64,000 nucleotides of DNA from Aminipila terrae (GCF_010120715.1 NZ_CP047591.1:2294001-2358000), one strand, 5' to 3'; shown: positions 38,639-47,468, counted from the first letter of the stretch. The notes: a model not told the origin generated them from the sequence alone. Made by a program: numbers and translations.

Positions 38639-39376
38639 ATGGCGATAGAAGTTTTTAATAGATTTGAAAAAAAATATTTCGTCAAAGAGGAACAAATGAC
38701 CAGGGTATTAAGTGAAATTGAAAAGCATATGACACCTGATAAAAATAATTTAAACCGAGAAACCTATTCGATTTGCAATATTTACTTTGATACAGAAAAC
38801 GATGACTTGATAAGATCTTCTCTGTCAAAACCTGTATATAAAGAAAAAGTAAGGCTCAGAACCTATGGCATTCCTAAAAAAGATGATATCGCTTTTCTGG
38901 AGATTAAAAAAAAGGTTCAGGGACTGGTAAATAAGAGGAGAACAAAAATAAAGATCCAGGATGCATATCGCTTTATAGAAAATGGGGGCAAGATTGGTGT
39001 GGAACAGTATATGAATGTGCAAGTATTAAGAGAACTATCCTTCATGACACAGAAGTATAAGCTCTACCCGAAAGTTATGATAGCTTATGATCGTATGGCG
39101 TACTTTGAAAAACAAAATCCTGACTTAAGAGTCTCTTTTGATATCAATATACGAGCCAGAAGAAATCATTTAAAGCTGGAAGAGGGAACTCAGGGAGAAG
39201 CACTACTAGAGGCGGGGATGTGGCTGATGGAAATAAAGACTTCCAAGGCTATGCCCCTTTGGCTGACAGGGCTGTTGTCAAGAGAACAAATAAGACCGGT
39301 AAGCTTTTCTAAGTATGGTACAGAGTTTAAAAATTATTTATCCAGTAAAAAAGATAAGGAGGTTATATATGCTTAA
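38639..39376 (+). CDS. VTC domain protein (polyphosphate polymerase-like)
   Basis: A 245-residue protein with the VTC fold, the triphosphate-tunnel beta barrel of yeast polyphosphate polymerase Vtc4. The basic and acidic tunnel residues are seen in NRFEKKYFV, the region NIYFDTENDDLIRSS, KVRLRTYG, FLEIKKKV, KRRTKI, DINIRAR and LMEIKTSKAMPLWL. No membrane helix is seen in this chain. It is the first gene of a three-gene operon with a DUF4956 membrane protein and a secreted beta-helix protein. Polyphosphate synthesis is inferred from the fold; bacterial members are poorly studied. Confidence 0.9.
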   Translation: MAIEVFNRFEKKYFVKEEQMTRVLSEIEKHMTPDKNNLNRETYSICNIYFDTENDDLIRSSLSKPVYKEKVRLRTYGIPKKDDIAFLEIKKKVQGLVNKRRTKIKIQDAYRFIENGGKIGVEQYMNVQVLRELSFMTQKYKLYPKVMIAYDRMAYFEKQNPDLRVSFDINIRARRNHLKLEEGTQGEALLEAGMWLMEIKTSKAMPLWLTGLLSREQIRPVSFSKYGTEFKNYLSSKKDKEVIYA

Positions 39377-40049
39377 TTCAATTACAGAAAACCTCACTAC
39401 CATAGCTTCTGGCGCAGAAGTTTCCAATGTAGAGGTAACCATGGCAATGATAGTTGCTTTGGGACTAGGTATAATCATTGCGGTTACATATTTAATATCA
39501 AATAAATATGTGTTGAACAGAAAGGGCTTTTCACTTACTTTAATTATGCTTCCTATTATTCTTGCTGTAATTATATTGTTTGTGGGAAGTAATGTTGCAA
39601 GAGCGTTTTCACTGGCCGGAGTGCTTTCTATCATTCGTTTCAGAAGTGCACCCGGAGAGTCAAAGGACATTGGGTACATTTTCTTTGCTACAGCTGCAGG
39701 AGTGGGATGTGGTGTAGGAATGTATCTGGGAAGCACTATCTTTGTAGTATTTATGTCTATTGTAATGCTTATATTAGAGAAATTAACTTTTGGGGGAAAT
39801 AACAGGGCTAAGAAATTAAAAATAGTAATACCTGAAGATTTAAACTATGAAAATGTATTTGATGAAGTATTCAATAAATATACCAGCAGATACGCCTTAC
39901 AAAAGATAAAGACTACAGACTTAGGGTCTTTATATGAGGCTAATTATGAAGTTACCTTGAAACAGGGGATACAGGATAAAGAATTTATAGATGAACTCAG
40001 AGCACGAAACGGAAATCTGAATATTACTTTGACTATGTACGGTGAATAA
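39369..40049 (+). CDS. DUF4956 domain membrane protein
   Basis: A 226-residue protein with about four hydrophobic helices (MAMIVALGLGIIIAVTYLIS; LIMLPIILAVIILFVGS; FFATAAGVGCGVGMYLGS; VFMSIVMLILEKL) and the conserved motif SIIRFRSAPGESKDIGYIFFA that defines DUF4956. A soluble C-terminal domain of ~80 residues follows. The ATG at 39369 lies inside the end of the VTC gene (8-base overlap) with AAGGAGG just upstream, so the pair is coupled. By analogy with yeast VTC, it may be the membrane channel or anchor for the polymerase. Confidence 0.88.
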   Translation: MLNSITENLTTIASGAEVSNVEVTMAMIVALGLGIIIAVTYLISNKYVLNRKGFSLTLIMLPIILAVIILFVGSNVARAFSLAGVLSIIRFRSAPGESKDIGYIFFATAAGVGCGVGMYLGSTIFVVFMSIVMLILEKLTFGGNNRAKKLKIVIPEDLNYENVFDEVFNKYTSRYALQKIKTTDLGSLYEANYEVTLKQGIQDKEFIDELRARNGNLNITLTMYGE

Positions 40050-40065
40050 GAAAGGAGGATTTAAT

Positions 40066-42045
40066 ATGAAAAGAGAAATTATTAAAGAAAGTAAAAAAAG
40101 AGTAATAATTGGCGCACTTGCTGGAGCAATGGTGTTTTCCAGTTTTGGCATATCTGCACTTACGGCAGACGCAGCAGACCTGACGGATACAAATAAAAAG
40201 GTAGTTCTTTATGATAAAGATACACAGTTAGCTGCTATAGCAAGTAAAGCAACCAGTACAAAAACTTATGCAGATTATAAAACAGGGACTTACCAGCAAG
40301 TTACTTTAAAGGGTGACAGTATTTCCTTTGATGGTGAGGGAGCTACGGTCAAAGGCAGCGACCTGCTTATTCACAGCGCTGGAACCTATGTTTTAAGTGG
40401 AACCCTAAATGATGGTGCTGTAATAATTGATAGTACCGATACTGAAAATATAACAATCGTTTTAAATAACGCAAATATAACATGTAAGGACGGAGCTCCT
40501 GTTTATGTTAAAAACTCCGGGAAAAATGTTATCATATCAGTCCCGAAAGGAACTGCAAATACCATTACTGATGGTTCTAATTACACTTATGAATACAAGG
40601 AACAAACCACAGATGAAGAAAAGGCCGGAGTTTCTTCAGAGCCAAGCGCAGCAATATTTTCAAAAGATGATTTGAAAATAAACGGCAGTGGTAAACTGAC
40701 GGTTAATGGAAATTATAAAGATGGCATTGCAAGTAAAGATGAGCTGGAAATAACAGAGACTACTTTAGTCATTAATGCGGCAGATGATGGAATAGTAGGA
40801 AAAGACAGTGTAGTCATCGGAAGTGGTGACATTACTATTAAGGCTGGAGGAGACGGTATAAAGTCTACCAATTCAGAAGATACAACAAAAGGGTATGTTA
40901 CCATTGGAGATGGCACCTTTAGCATTGTGAGCGGAAAAGATGGAATTCAGGCAGAATCCACTCTGCTGACACTGGGCGGCGATTATACGATTAAAACTGG
41001 TGAGGGAGCAGCTGCAGCTAAAACTAAAACCGTACAGAGTAATATGCAGATACCCCAGCATGGAGAAGGCCAACAGGTACAGAAAACGCTGGCATCAACA
41101 GAATCTGCCGTAATTGATACTACAAGTGCAAAGGCCTTGAAAGCAGGAACAAAAGTAGTTATTCAGGATGGAAACTTCCAGATTAACAGTGAGGATGATG
41201 CAGTACACTCCGATGATTCTGTGGCTGTTGCTTCGGGAACATTTAAAATTTCTACTGGGGATGATGGTATTCATGCAGACAACAAATTAGATATTTATGG
41301 TGGAGATATTGATATTGAGAAGAGCTATGAAGGAATTGAAAGTTCAGAGATGAATATAGAAGGAGGACATATCAATATACTGTCAAGCGATGACGGCATA
41401 AATGTGGCAGGGCAGAATAACAGCACAGAGCCTGTGGGTTTTGCCGCCGATAAAACTTCTACCACAGAGTCTGAAGCCGCATCAACACAGAAATTAACCA
41501 TAAGTGGGGGCAAGATAAATGTAAATGCTAGTGGAGATGGTATAGATGTAAACGGTTCGGGATATATGACAGGGGGCACAGTAGCAGTAAGTGGACCTAC
41601 TAATGATGGAAACGCTGGACTTGATTACGACGGAGTTTTTCAGGTTACAGGCGGAACTCTTATAGTTGCAGGATCTTCAGGAATGGCACAGGCTCCTGGC
41701 TCAGGAACTACTGTAAATACTATTGCTACAGCCGTAACAACCCAGAAAGCTGGAACTGAAGTGAAGCTTGTAAACAGTTCAGGTGATACAGTTTTATCTT
41801 TTAAGCCGGAAAAGGAATTTTCACATATTGTAATAAGCTGTGGGGTAATTGAAAAGGGAGAATCTTATAAAATTATGGCGGGAAGTACTGAGCTCGCGAA
41901 TTTCACTGCAGATTCAATTATAACGAATCTGTCACAAAATAGCGGGAATGGAGGAATGACACCACCGGAGGGTGTAGTGAATATACCAAAGGGATTAATG
42001 GCACCACCAAATAAGGAGATCGAACTGAAAAAAGCCAGCAATTAA
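40066..42045 (+). CDS. Secreted carbohydrate-binding, beta-helix-like protein (DUF4353/Cthe_2159 type)
   Basis: A 659-residue exported protein. The signal peptide (VIIGALAGAMVFSSFGIS, cleavage near ADAAD) is followed by many short repeats of the form (D/N)GDGI(H/K/D) and GG(D/K)I (for example TTLVINAADDGIVGKDSV, KISTGDDGIHADNKLDIYGG, KINVNASGDGIDVNGSGY). This pattern fits the calcium-rich beta-helix of Cthe_2159, described as a pectin-binding protein. No LPXTG or SLH anchor is seen. ATG at 40066 after AGGAGG; an in-frame GTG at 40042 overlaps the previous stop. It is translated from the VTC-DUF4956 operon. Confidence 0.85.
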   Translation: MKREIIKESKKRVIIGALAGAMVFSSFGISALTADAADLTDTNKKVVLYDKDTQLAAIASKATSTKTYADYKTGTYQQVTLKGDSISFDGEGATVKGSDLLIHSAGTYVLSGTLNDGAVIIDSTDTENITIVLNNANITCKDGAPVYVKNSGKNVIISVPKGTANTITDGSNYTYEYKEQTTDEEKAGVSSEPSAAIFSKDDLKINGSGKLTVNGNYKDGIASKDELEITETTLVINAADDGIVGKDSVVIGSGDITIKAGGDGIKSTNSEDTTKGYVTIGDGTFSIVSGKDGIQAESTLLTLGGDYTIKTGEGAAAAKTKTVQSNMQIPQHGEGQQVQKTLASTESAVIDTTSAKALKAGTKVVIQDGNFQINSEDDAVHSDDSVAVASGTFKISTGDDGIHADNKLDIYGGDIDIEKSYEGIESSEMNIEGGHINILSSDDGINVAGQNNSTEPVGFAADKTSTTESEAASTQKLTISGGKINVNASGDGIDVNGSGYMTGGTVAVSGPTNDGNAGLDYDGVFQVTGGTLIVAGSSGMAQAPGSGTTVNTIATAVTTQKAGTEVKLVNSSGDTVLSFKPEKEFSHIVISCGVIEKGESYKIMAGSTELANFTADSIITNLSQNSGNGGMTPPEGVVNIPKGLMAPPNKEIELKKASN

Positions 42046-42079
42046 ATGGTTTACAGACAATATAAAATAAAAAATGTTA

Positions 42080-42127
42080 AAGGAGAGTTATGTAAAAGGG
42101 GAATTTTCCAAAACTCTCCTTATTTTG
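42080..42127 (+). terminator. Terminator of the VTC operon
   Basis: AAGGAGAGTT (42080-42089)/AACTCTCCTT (42112-42121) with a 22-base loop, then ATTTTG. Confidence 0.75.
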
Positions 42128-42218
42128 TATGGATAAGAAAATAATTAATAGTGTAATTATTGGACAAGATGGTATATAATGTTACTATATTATGAGATTA
42201 AAATATGGAGGTAATGAG

Positions 42219-43148
42219 ATGGCTTTAATCACTTCAAAAGAGATATTTGCAAAAGCTTTGACTAGAGACTATGCAGTTGGGGCATTTAATGTTAATAATA
42301 TGGAAATTATACAGGGAATTGTAGATGCAGCGAAAGAGGAAAATGCACCACTTATTTTACAGGTTTCAGCTGGAGCAAGGAAATATGCAAGACCTGCATA
42401 CCTTTTAAAACTTGTAGAAGCAGCTATTGAGGATTCTGGTTTAGATATTGTTTTACATCTTGACCATGGTGAAGATTTTGACATTTGTAAAAAATGTGTA
42501 GATGATGGATTTACTTCAGTTATGATTGATGGATCCAAGCATCCATTTGAAGAAAATATCGCTCTTACAAAACAGGTTGTTGAGTATGCACATAGCAAGG
42601 GTGCAGTGGTAGAAGCAGAACTTGGAAAACTGGCAGGTGTGGAAGACAATATTAAGGTAGACGCCCGTTCTGCAACATTTACTGATCCGGATGAAGCTGC
42701 GGAGTTTGTTAAAAGAACAGGGGTAGATTCTCTGGCTATTGCTATTGGTACCAGCCATGGAGCCTATAAGTTCAAAGGAGAGCCTTATCTTGACTTTGAA
42801 AGACTTAAGAAAATTCACGAGCTGATTCCTGATACACCTCTTGTCCTTCACGGAGCATCAACCGTGTTGCCTGAGTTCGTAGCCCGATGCAATGAATATG
42901 GCGGTAATATTCCGGGAGCTCAGGGTGTGCCTGAAGATATGATTACAACAGCTACAAAATATGGTATTTGTAAAGTAAACATCGATACGGATTTAAGACT
43001 GGCAATGACTGCGGAAGTAAGGAAGTTTTTAATCGAAAAGCCAGAAGAATTTGATCCAAGAAAGTATCTTTCACCGGCAAGAGATGCCATTCAGAGAATG
43101 GTACAGCACAAAATAAAGAATGTGCTGAATGCTTCAAATCAGCGATAA
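42219..43148 (+). CDS. fba: Class II fructose-1,6-bisphosphate aldolase
   Basis: A 309-residue zinc aldolase of glycolysis and gluconeogenesis. YAVGAFNVNNMEIIQGI, LHLDHGEDFD (zinc ligand and base), SVMIDGSKHPFEENI, EAELGKLAGVED, AIGTSHGAYKF and LVLHGAST are conserved; KVNIDTDLR follows. The chain is longer than the ~285-residue FbaA of Bacillus but normal for clostridial members. I place the start at 42219 (GGAGG at 42207-42211); the protein then opens MALITSKEIFAKA. A perfect TATAAT at 42175-42180 is a likely -10. Confidence 0.95.
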   Translation: MALITSKEIFAKALTRDYAVGAFNVNNMEIIQGIVDAAKEENAPLILQVSAGARKYARPAYLLKLVEAAIEDSGLDIVLHLDHGEDFDICKKCVDDGFTSVMIDGSKHPFEENIALTKQVVEYAHSKGAVVEAELGKLAGVEDNIKVDARSATFTDPDEAAEFVKRTGVDSLAIAIGTSHGAYKFKGEPYLDFERLKKIHELIPDTPLVLHGASTVLPEFVARCNEYGGNIPGAQGVPEDMITTATKYGICKVNIDTDLRLAMTAEVRKFLIEKPEEFDPRKYLSPARDAIQRMVQHKIKNVLNASNQR

Positions 43149-43156
43149 AATGAATT

Positions 43157-43192
43157 AAAAGAGGATTCTTATAAGTAAGGATCCTCTTTTTC
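43157..43192 (+). terminator. Terminator after fba, shared with the convergent gene
   Basis: AAAAGAGGAT (43157-43166)/ATCCTCTTTT (43181-43190). The hairpin overlaps the last codons of the leftward gene. Confidence 0.85.
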
Positions 43193-43608
43193 TTGCAGCT
43201 CTTCAAAATTGTAGGCATTGGTATCATTTGTATCCGGCAGGGAAGCAGTAGAAAGGTTATTCAATATGCTTAACATTGGCCCAAGATTCTGAGCCATTTT
43301 TTGAAGCCCCCTATTTTTTTGAAACTGTCAATAACAGATTCTATGGTATCCAGCTGCTTTTGGGGTTTTCCGTCAGGAAATAAAGGTTTTACAGTATGTA
43401 TGGAATCTTCTATGGTATGGGCTATGTTGCCCTTGACCAGTGGCTCGTGGGCAAGTTCATTCAGGTGGTTTATCCGGTCCAGTGAAGAAACGGCAGTATT
43501 TAAGTTGTCTAGCAGCCGTTCCAGTCTGAAGGTGTCAAAATGATTGGGAAAGTGATTGTCTTCTTGGTATAGAAGCATAAAAAGAACAAAAGTAACAATT
43601 GGGTTCAT
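43169..43608 (-). CDS. Hypothetical protein, ~146 residues, frameshifted near 43316
   Basis: I do not recognise the family. A short hydrophobic start (MNPIVTFVLFMLLYQ) is followed by a helical, acidic body. As sequenced, the frame ends at 43270. One extra A in the seven-base run at 43313-43319 (minus strand) gives NRGLQKMAQNLGPMLSILNN and a stop at 43169-43171, directly at the fba terminator, which I take as the true end. ATG at 43608 after GGAGG. It is divergent from the small gene at 43729, which suggests a shared control region of 120 bases. Confidence 0.65.
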
Positions 43609-43728
43609 AATATACCTCCAATATGAGCAAGTCTTAGTTGTGAATAAAATCTTATGTATCATAGTATGAAATAATACCGCCTGTTGTGCATATAGTATAA
43701 AGAAAACCTTAGTGATGGAGGGTATAGT

Positions 43729-44010
43729 ATGAGTATAGATGATAAAATGTTAATGGATTTAGCAGGTCAGGTAGGACTTGGGGGAAAAAATTCAAAAAAG
43801 ACTTCAGATATTATTTCGGAAGCAACAGAAAATTTCTCAGGGAAAAGTGATGATCAGCTTTTGCAGGAAATACTTAAATTAAAACAGGTTTTGAAAAAAG
43901 ACAGAAAAGCTTTTGATAAACAGATGGATATGATTAAATCTCTCAGACCGATGATGACACCAGAGCAGCGGAAGAAGCTGGATGGTTTACTTAAAATGCT
44001 GGATGAATAG
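43729..44010 (+). CDS. Hypothetical protein, 93 residues
   Basis: Unrecognised small soluble protein with a charged helical C-terminal half (LQEILKLKQVLKKDRKAFDKQMDMIKSLRPMMTPEQRKKLDGLL is one predicted helix pair; shown in part: PMMTPEQRKKLDGLLKML). GGAGGG precedes the ATG. It is divergent to the unknown gene at 43608, and both share a Met/Leu-rich helical ending around PML/PMM, so the two may belong to one small system. Confidence 0.65.
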   Translation: MSIDDKMLMDLAGQVGLGGKNSKKTSDIISEATENFSGKSDDQLLQEILKLKQVLKKDRKAFDKQMDMIKSLRPMMTPEQRKKLDGLLKMLDE

Positions 44011-44021
44011 TAAAATGTAAA

Positions 44022-44062
44022 AAAACAACCGAAGCAGAATGCTTCGGTTGTTTTGTTTTTTC
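44022..44062. terminator. Bidirectional terminator
   Basis: AAAACAACCGAAGC (44022-44035)/GCTTCGGTTGTTTT (44041-44054), a 14-bp perfect stem with T runs on both strands, between two convergent genes. Confidence 0.93.
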
Positions 44063-44071
44063 CTAATAAAC

Positions 44072-44545
44072 CTATGCACTTGGTGAAGTAGTAATTTTGT
44101 TAATTACTTCATCTGGTGTTGCATTGGCGGGTATAATAAAATTACCTGATTTAAGTTTTGAAGCAGCATTTTTTTGATTAACTAAAGTTTTAAATTCATC
44201 TACGGATTTAAATAATCCTACATCAACAAATTTTTGAGCAATTGCACTGACAGATTCTCCATAGTTAATATAGATAGAAAATAACTCAGGATTAGAACCT
44301 TTAGCTGGCTTGCCGCCTACGGCGCTACCCGTTACAGCGCTGCCGCTGGTTGTACCATCACCTACTGGAACGGCTAAACCAAAATTAGTGTTTTTTTCAC
44401 TCTGTTTTTCTTCTGCTGCTACAAAGGATGGATATTGCATAATGTTTCCAATGCTCACCCAGATTACTATACCTGCAATCATGACGATACAAAATGCTGT
44501 TAATATATCACTAATATCATATAATATATCTTTAACCTTTCCCAT
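44072..44545 (-). CDS. MltG/YceG-like membrane protein lacking the catalytic domain
   Basis: A 157-residue protein. One membrane helix (ILTAFCIVMIAGIVIWVSIG) is followed by a Ser/Gly-rich linker and a LysM-like domain (IYINYGESVSAIAQKFVDVGLFKSVDEF ... LKSGNFIIPANATPDEVINKI) like the N-terminal part of endolytic transglycosylase MltG. The catalytic YceG core with its Glu is absent, so it may bind peptidoglycan or regulate the full enzyme. Such short forms recur in Clostridia. Confidence 0.78.
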   Translation of the reverse strand: MGKVKDILYDISDILTAFCIVMIAGIVIWVSIGNIMQYPSFVAAEEKQSEKNTNFGLAVPVGDGTTSGSAVTGSAVGGKPAKGSNPELFSIYINYGESVSAIAQKFVDVGLFKSVDEFKTLVNQKNAASKLKSGNFIIPANATPDEVINKITTSPSA

Positions 44546-44640
44546 AGATTAATCCCCCTAAAATTCAAGTTTAATTAAAACAGTATATAAATAATTTATC
44601 ATATTTTGACGAATATTAATATAACCTTTTTATTAAATTT

Positions 44641-44668
44641 TTGTTACGTTGTATATTTAAGATATAAT
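44641..44668 (+). promoter_or_regulatory. Promoter of the RluA-type gene
   Basis: TTGTTA (44641-44646), 16 bases, TATAAT (44663-44668). A second TATAAT lies at 44673-44678, only six bases before the start codon. Either gives a leader of ten bases or less with no Shine-Dalgarno sequence. Confidence 0.65.
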
Positions 44669-44684
44669 ATGTTATAATGATTTC

Positions 44685-45652
44685 ATGATTAAATTGGTAA
44701 TAACAGATAATGAAGATAAGCAGAGACTGGACAGGTTTCTGAAAAAGTATTTAAAAAACGCTTCACTGAGCTATATTTATAAACTGATTCGAAAGGATAT
44801 AAAAATTAATGGCAAGCGTGGCAGCGTGGAGACTATACTGAATCAGGGAGATGAACTTACCCTGTATATCAGTGAAGAAGATTTCAATTCTCTTATGGCA
44901 GTGAAGAAAACACAAAAATCAAAGAAACAGTTCAACATTGCCTATGAGGATGAAAATATTATTATAGTAGAGAAGCCTTTTGGTTTACTTACTCATGGGG
45001 ACTCTCATGAGAAAAAAAATCATCTGGCTAATCAGGTGATTTCTTATCTTATTGAAAAGGGCGATTACAGGCCTGACAGGGAAAGAACTTTTGCACCTTC
45101 ACCAGTAAACAGGCTGGATAGAAATACTACAGGACTTGTGATGTTTGGAAAAAATAGTAAATCCCTGCAGACTCTCAATTTGATGATCAGAGAGAAGGGC
45201 TATGTAAGCAAATATTACCTTACAGTAGTATATGGAGAATTACAAAAGGAATTAATCTTAAAGGATAAGATGGAAAAAGACAACAATAAAAATATGATTA
45301 AAGTAATGCCCCTGGAGGAAGAGGGAGGCAAAGTAATGGAGACCATTGCCCGGCCCCTTATTTCTAAGAATGGGTTTACTTTAGTTGAAGTAGAACTTGT
45401 AACGGGAAGGACCCATCAGATCAGAGCCCATTTAGGGGGGCAGGATACCCGGTTATAGGAGATACAAAGTACGGAGATTCGTCTGCAAACAGACGAATTG
45501 AGAAAAGGTTTGGATTGACAACGCAGTTCCTACATGCATATAAATTATCCTTTCATGAGGCAGAAGAGCCGCTCAAATATATGATAGGAAGAGAAATAGA
45601 GGGCCGACTGCCGCAGAATCTGGAAGACATAAGACATGAATTGTTTGATTAG
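44685..45652 (+). CDS. RluA family pseudouridine synthase, frameshifted near 45438
   Basis: An S4 domain (QRLDRFLKKYLKNASLSYIYKLI) precedes the RluA catalytic domain with the active-site Asp in NRLDRNTTGLVMFGK and the motif VTGRTHQIRAHL. The family makes pseudouridine in 23S rRNA or tRNA; the target here is unknown. As sequenced, the frame ends at 45458. One extra G in the six-base run at 45435-45440 gives YPVIGDTKYGDSSANRRIEKRF and a normal C-terminus ending at 45650-45652 (~322 residues). The gene has almost no 5' leader. lepB follows after 12 bases. Confidence 0.88.
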
Positions 45653-45664
45653 GGGGGATTAGAA

Positions 45665-46177
45665 ATGAAAGGATTAATTAAAGAAGTACTAATAGCAGTA
45701 ATAATTGCATTTATCATTATGCAGTTTATAAAACCGACCATTGTAAAGGAATCATCCATGCAGCCTACATTGTATGAAAATAATTATATATTATTAAATA
45801 AGCAGGCTTATAACTTTGGACAGCCTAAGAGAGGGGACATCATTGTGTTCCACACTGGCTTAAAACTTGAAAACGGCAAAGAAAAAATGCTGATTAAGAG
45901 AGTTATCGGATTGCCGGGAGAAACAATTACTATAAAAGAAGGTAATGTTTATATCAATGATAAAATGCTTACAGAGAAGTATACAAAAGATGGATATACC
46001 GATGGGGATATTGAAAATCTAAAGATTCCAAAAGGCGAGATGTTTGTAATGGGGGACAACAGACTTGTCAGCATTGACAGCAGGTTGGACGAAGTAGGAT
46101 GTGTCAAAATTGATGATGTCCTGGGGAAAGCTTTTGTAAGGCTGTATCCATTCAATGAGATAAGAACGTTTAAGTAA
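45665..46177 (+). CDS. lepB: Signal peptidase I
   Basis: A 170-residue type I signal peptidase. One N-terminal helix (EVLIAVIIAFIIMQFI) anchors it. The catalytic serine is in KESSMQPTLYENN and the lysine in MLIKRVIGLPGE. GDNRLVSIDSR is box E. It removes signal peptides from exported proteins outside the membrane. GGGGGG precedes the ATG. A second signal peptidase elsewhere is likely but not shown here. Confidence 0.95.
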   Translation: MKGLIKEVLIAVIIAFIIMQFIKPTIVKESSMQPTLYENNYILLNKQAYNFGQPKRGDIIVFHTGLKLENGKEKMLIKRVIGLPGETITIKEGNVYINDKMLTEKYTKDGYTDGDIENLKIPKGEMFVMGDNRLVSIDSRLDEVGCVKIDDVLGKAFVRLYPFNEIRTFK

Positions 46178-46244
46178 TACAGGGACGTTTAACCAAAGGG
46201 AAATAGTAAAGCAAAAAACGCCCTTCGAAAGGAGAGCAAAAATT

Positions 46245-46711
46245 ATGAAAGAAAAAAAATAATTGCTAATAATAAAAAAGCAAGGCATGATTATTTCATA
46301 GAGGAAGTTTATGAGGCTGGAATGGTACTTACGGGAACAGAGATAAAATCCATCCGTAAGGGAAAGATAAACATTAAAGAGAGCTATGCCAAAATAGAAA
46401 ACGGTGAACTTATTATTTATGGGATGAATATAAGTCCATATGAGCAGGGAAACCGTTTCAATGTAGATCCAATCAGGCCGAGAAAGCTTTTGCTGCACAA
46501 GCAGGAAATCCGAAAATTAATCGGATTAATTACATTAAAAGGCCTGACTCTGGTCCCTCTGAATGTTTATATAAATCAGCAGGGAAAAGCTAAGATGGAA
46601 CTTGCCGTAGCCAGAGGAAAGAAAAACTACGATAAGCGTGAAGATATTGCCCGTAAGGATGCCGACAGAAGGATGCAGCAGGCAGTCAGAAGAGAAGCAA
46701 AAAATTATTAG
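46245..46711 (+). CDS. smpB: SsrA-binding protein SmpB, frameshifted in a poly-A run at 46252-46259
   Basis: SmpB binds tmRNA and delivers it to stalled ribosomes for trans-translation. The conserved body is present (ARHDYFIEEVYEAGMVLTGTEIKSIR; PYEQGNRFNVDPIRPRKLLLHK; KGLTLVPLNVYINQQGKAKMELAVARGKK). The start MKEKK is followed at once by TAA because the run has eight A. Nine A would give MKEKKIIANNKKARHDYF and ~155 residues, the normal length. Only the part from an internal ATG at 46322 is open otherwise. The ssrA partner gene lies 760 bases downstream. Confidence 0.93.
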
Positions 46712-46716
46712 ACTTG

Positions 46717-46746
46717 AAAGGCACTTTAAATAAAGGTGCCTTTTTA
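46717..46746 (+). terminator. Terminator after smpB
   Basis: AAAGGCAC (46717-46724)/GTGCCTTT (46736-46743) followed by T residues. Confidence 0.85.
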
Positions 46747-46773
46747 TATCATTTTACCAAAGGAGAAACAGCA

Positions 46774-47067
46774 ATGAGAAAAATAAAAATTATACCAGAT
46801 TCTCCCTTTTATACTAATTGTGACATTTCAGTTTATGATGTAACAGATGGAAATGAAAAGAAAAGATGTAAGATTAAAGTAGAATATGCAGAATATGATG
46901 TGAATCAGATGAAGAAAAAGGGCGCCTCCAAAGAGGAAGTATTACAAAATTATAAAAACATGATTTATGATGTTGTAAAGTACTATATAGCAGATGACTG
47001 GGAATGTATAAATGGTTATGAGGAAATTCTTAAAGTTATTGATGACAAAATAAGCCATTATTTTTAG
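46774..47067 (+). CDS. Hypothetical protein, 97 residues
   Basis: I do not recognise the family. It is soluble and charged (RKIKIIPDSPFYTNCDISVYD ... WECINGYEEILKVIDDK). The ATG at 46774 is preceded by AAAGGAG. It lies between smpB and the gene before ssrA, all in the same direction. Confidence 0.65.
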   Translation: MRKIKIIPDSPFYTNCDISVYDVTDGNEKKRCKIKVEYAEYDVNQMKKKGASKEEVLQNYKNMIYDVVKYYIADDWECINGYEEILKVIDDKISHYF

Positions 47068-47102
47068 ATAAATATTAACGCTTAAAATAATAGAGATTTA
47101 TA

Positions 47103-47130
47103 TTGCTTTTGTACAGTTATTGTGTATAAT
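47103..47130 (+). promoter_or_regulatory. Promoter upstream of the small membrane gene and ssrA
   Basis: TTGCTT (47103-47108), 16 bases, TATAAT (47125-47130). As only five bases separate the small gene from ssrA, this may also drive tmRNA. Confidence 0.6.
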
Positions 47131-47220
47131 TTTATTAAGAACAATAAATAAAAAAACAGATCTTTGCACAGAATAATCGGTAGAAGTTATATTTTCATAC
47201 AGTAAGAAAAGAGGTTAATT

Positions 47221-47463
47221 ATGAAAGATTTACTTAGCTATGCTGACCGATATATTAAAAGGGCAAACTGGAAAGATATGGCACTTATGAAAGTGTGCTT
47301 ATGTTCAATGGGAGTAGTAATTGGTGCTTCTCTTTCTGATAAAGCAAAAAAGCCAGTGAAATGTGGTGCAAAGTTTTTATTCGTTGTGACTTATGTCCCA
47401 CTGATGATTAAAGCTACTTCTATATTTCTGGAAGAAAAGCCGGAGGTGAAGAAGATTTATTAG
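47221..47463 (+). CDS. Small hydrophobic protein directly before ssrA
   Basis: An 80-residue protein with a central hydrophobic segment (MKVCLCSMGVVIGASLSD) and a second weaker one (FLFVVTYVPLMIKATSIFL). Similar small clostridial proteins are sometimes labelled phosphate-transporter permease, but the length does not support that. AAGAGG lies upstream of the ATG. The stop is five bases before the tmRNA 5' end, so the mRNA and tmRNA precursor probably share a transcript. Confidence 0.7.
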   Translation: MKDLLSYADRYIKRANWKDMALMKVCLCSMGVVIGASLSDKAKKPVKCGAKFLFVVTYVPLMIKATSIFLEEKPEVKKIY

Positions 47464-47468
47464 GTTAT

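Noticed and set aside
47221..47463. Permease of a phosphate ABC transporter
   Set aside because: An 80-residue protein with one or two hydrophobic segments cannot be such a permease.
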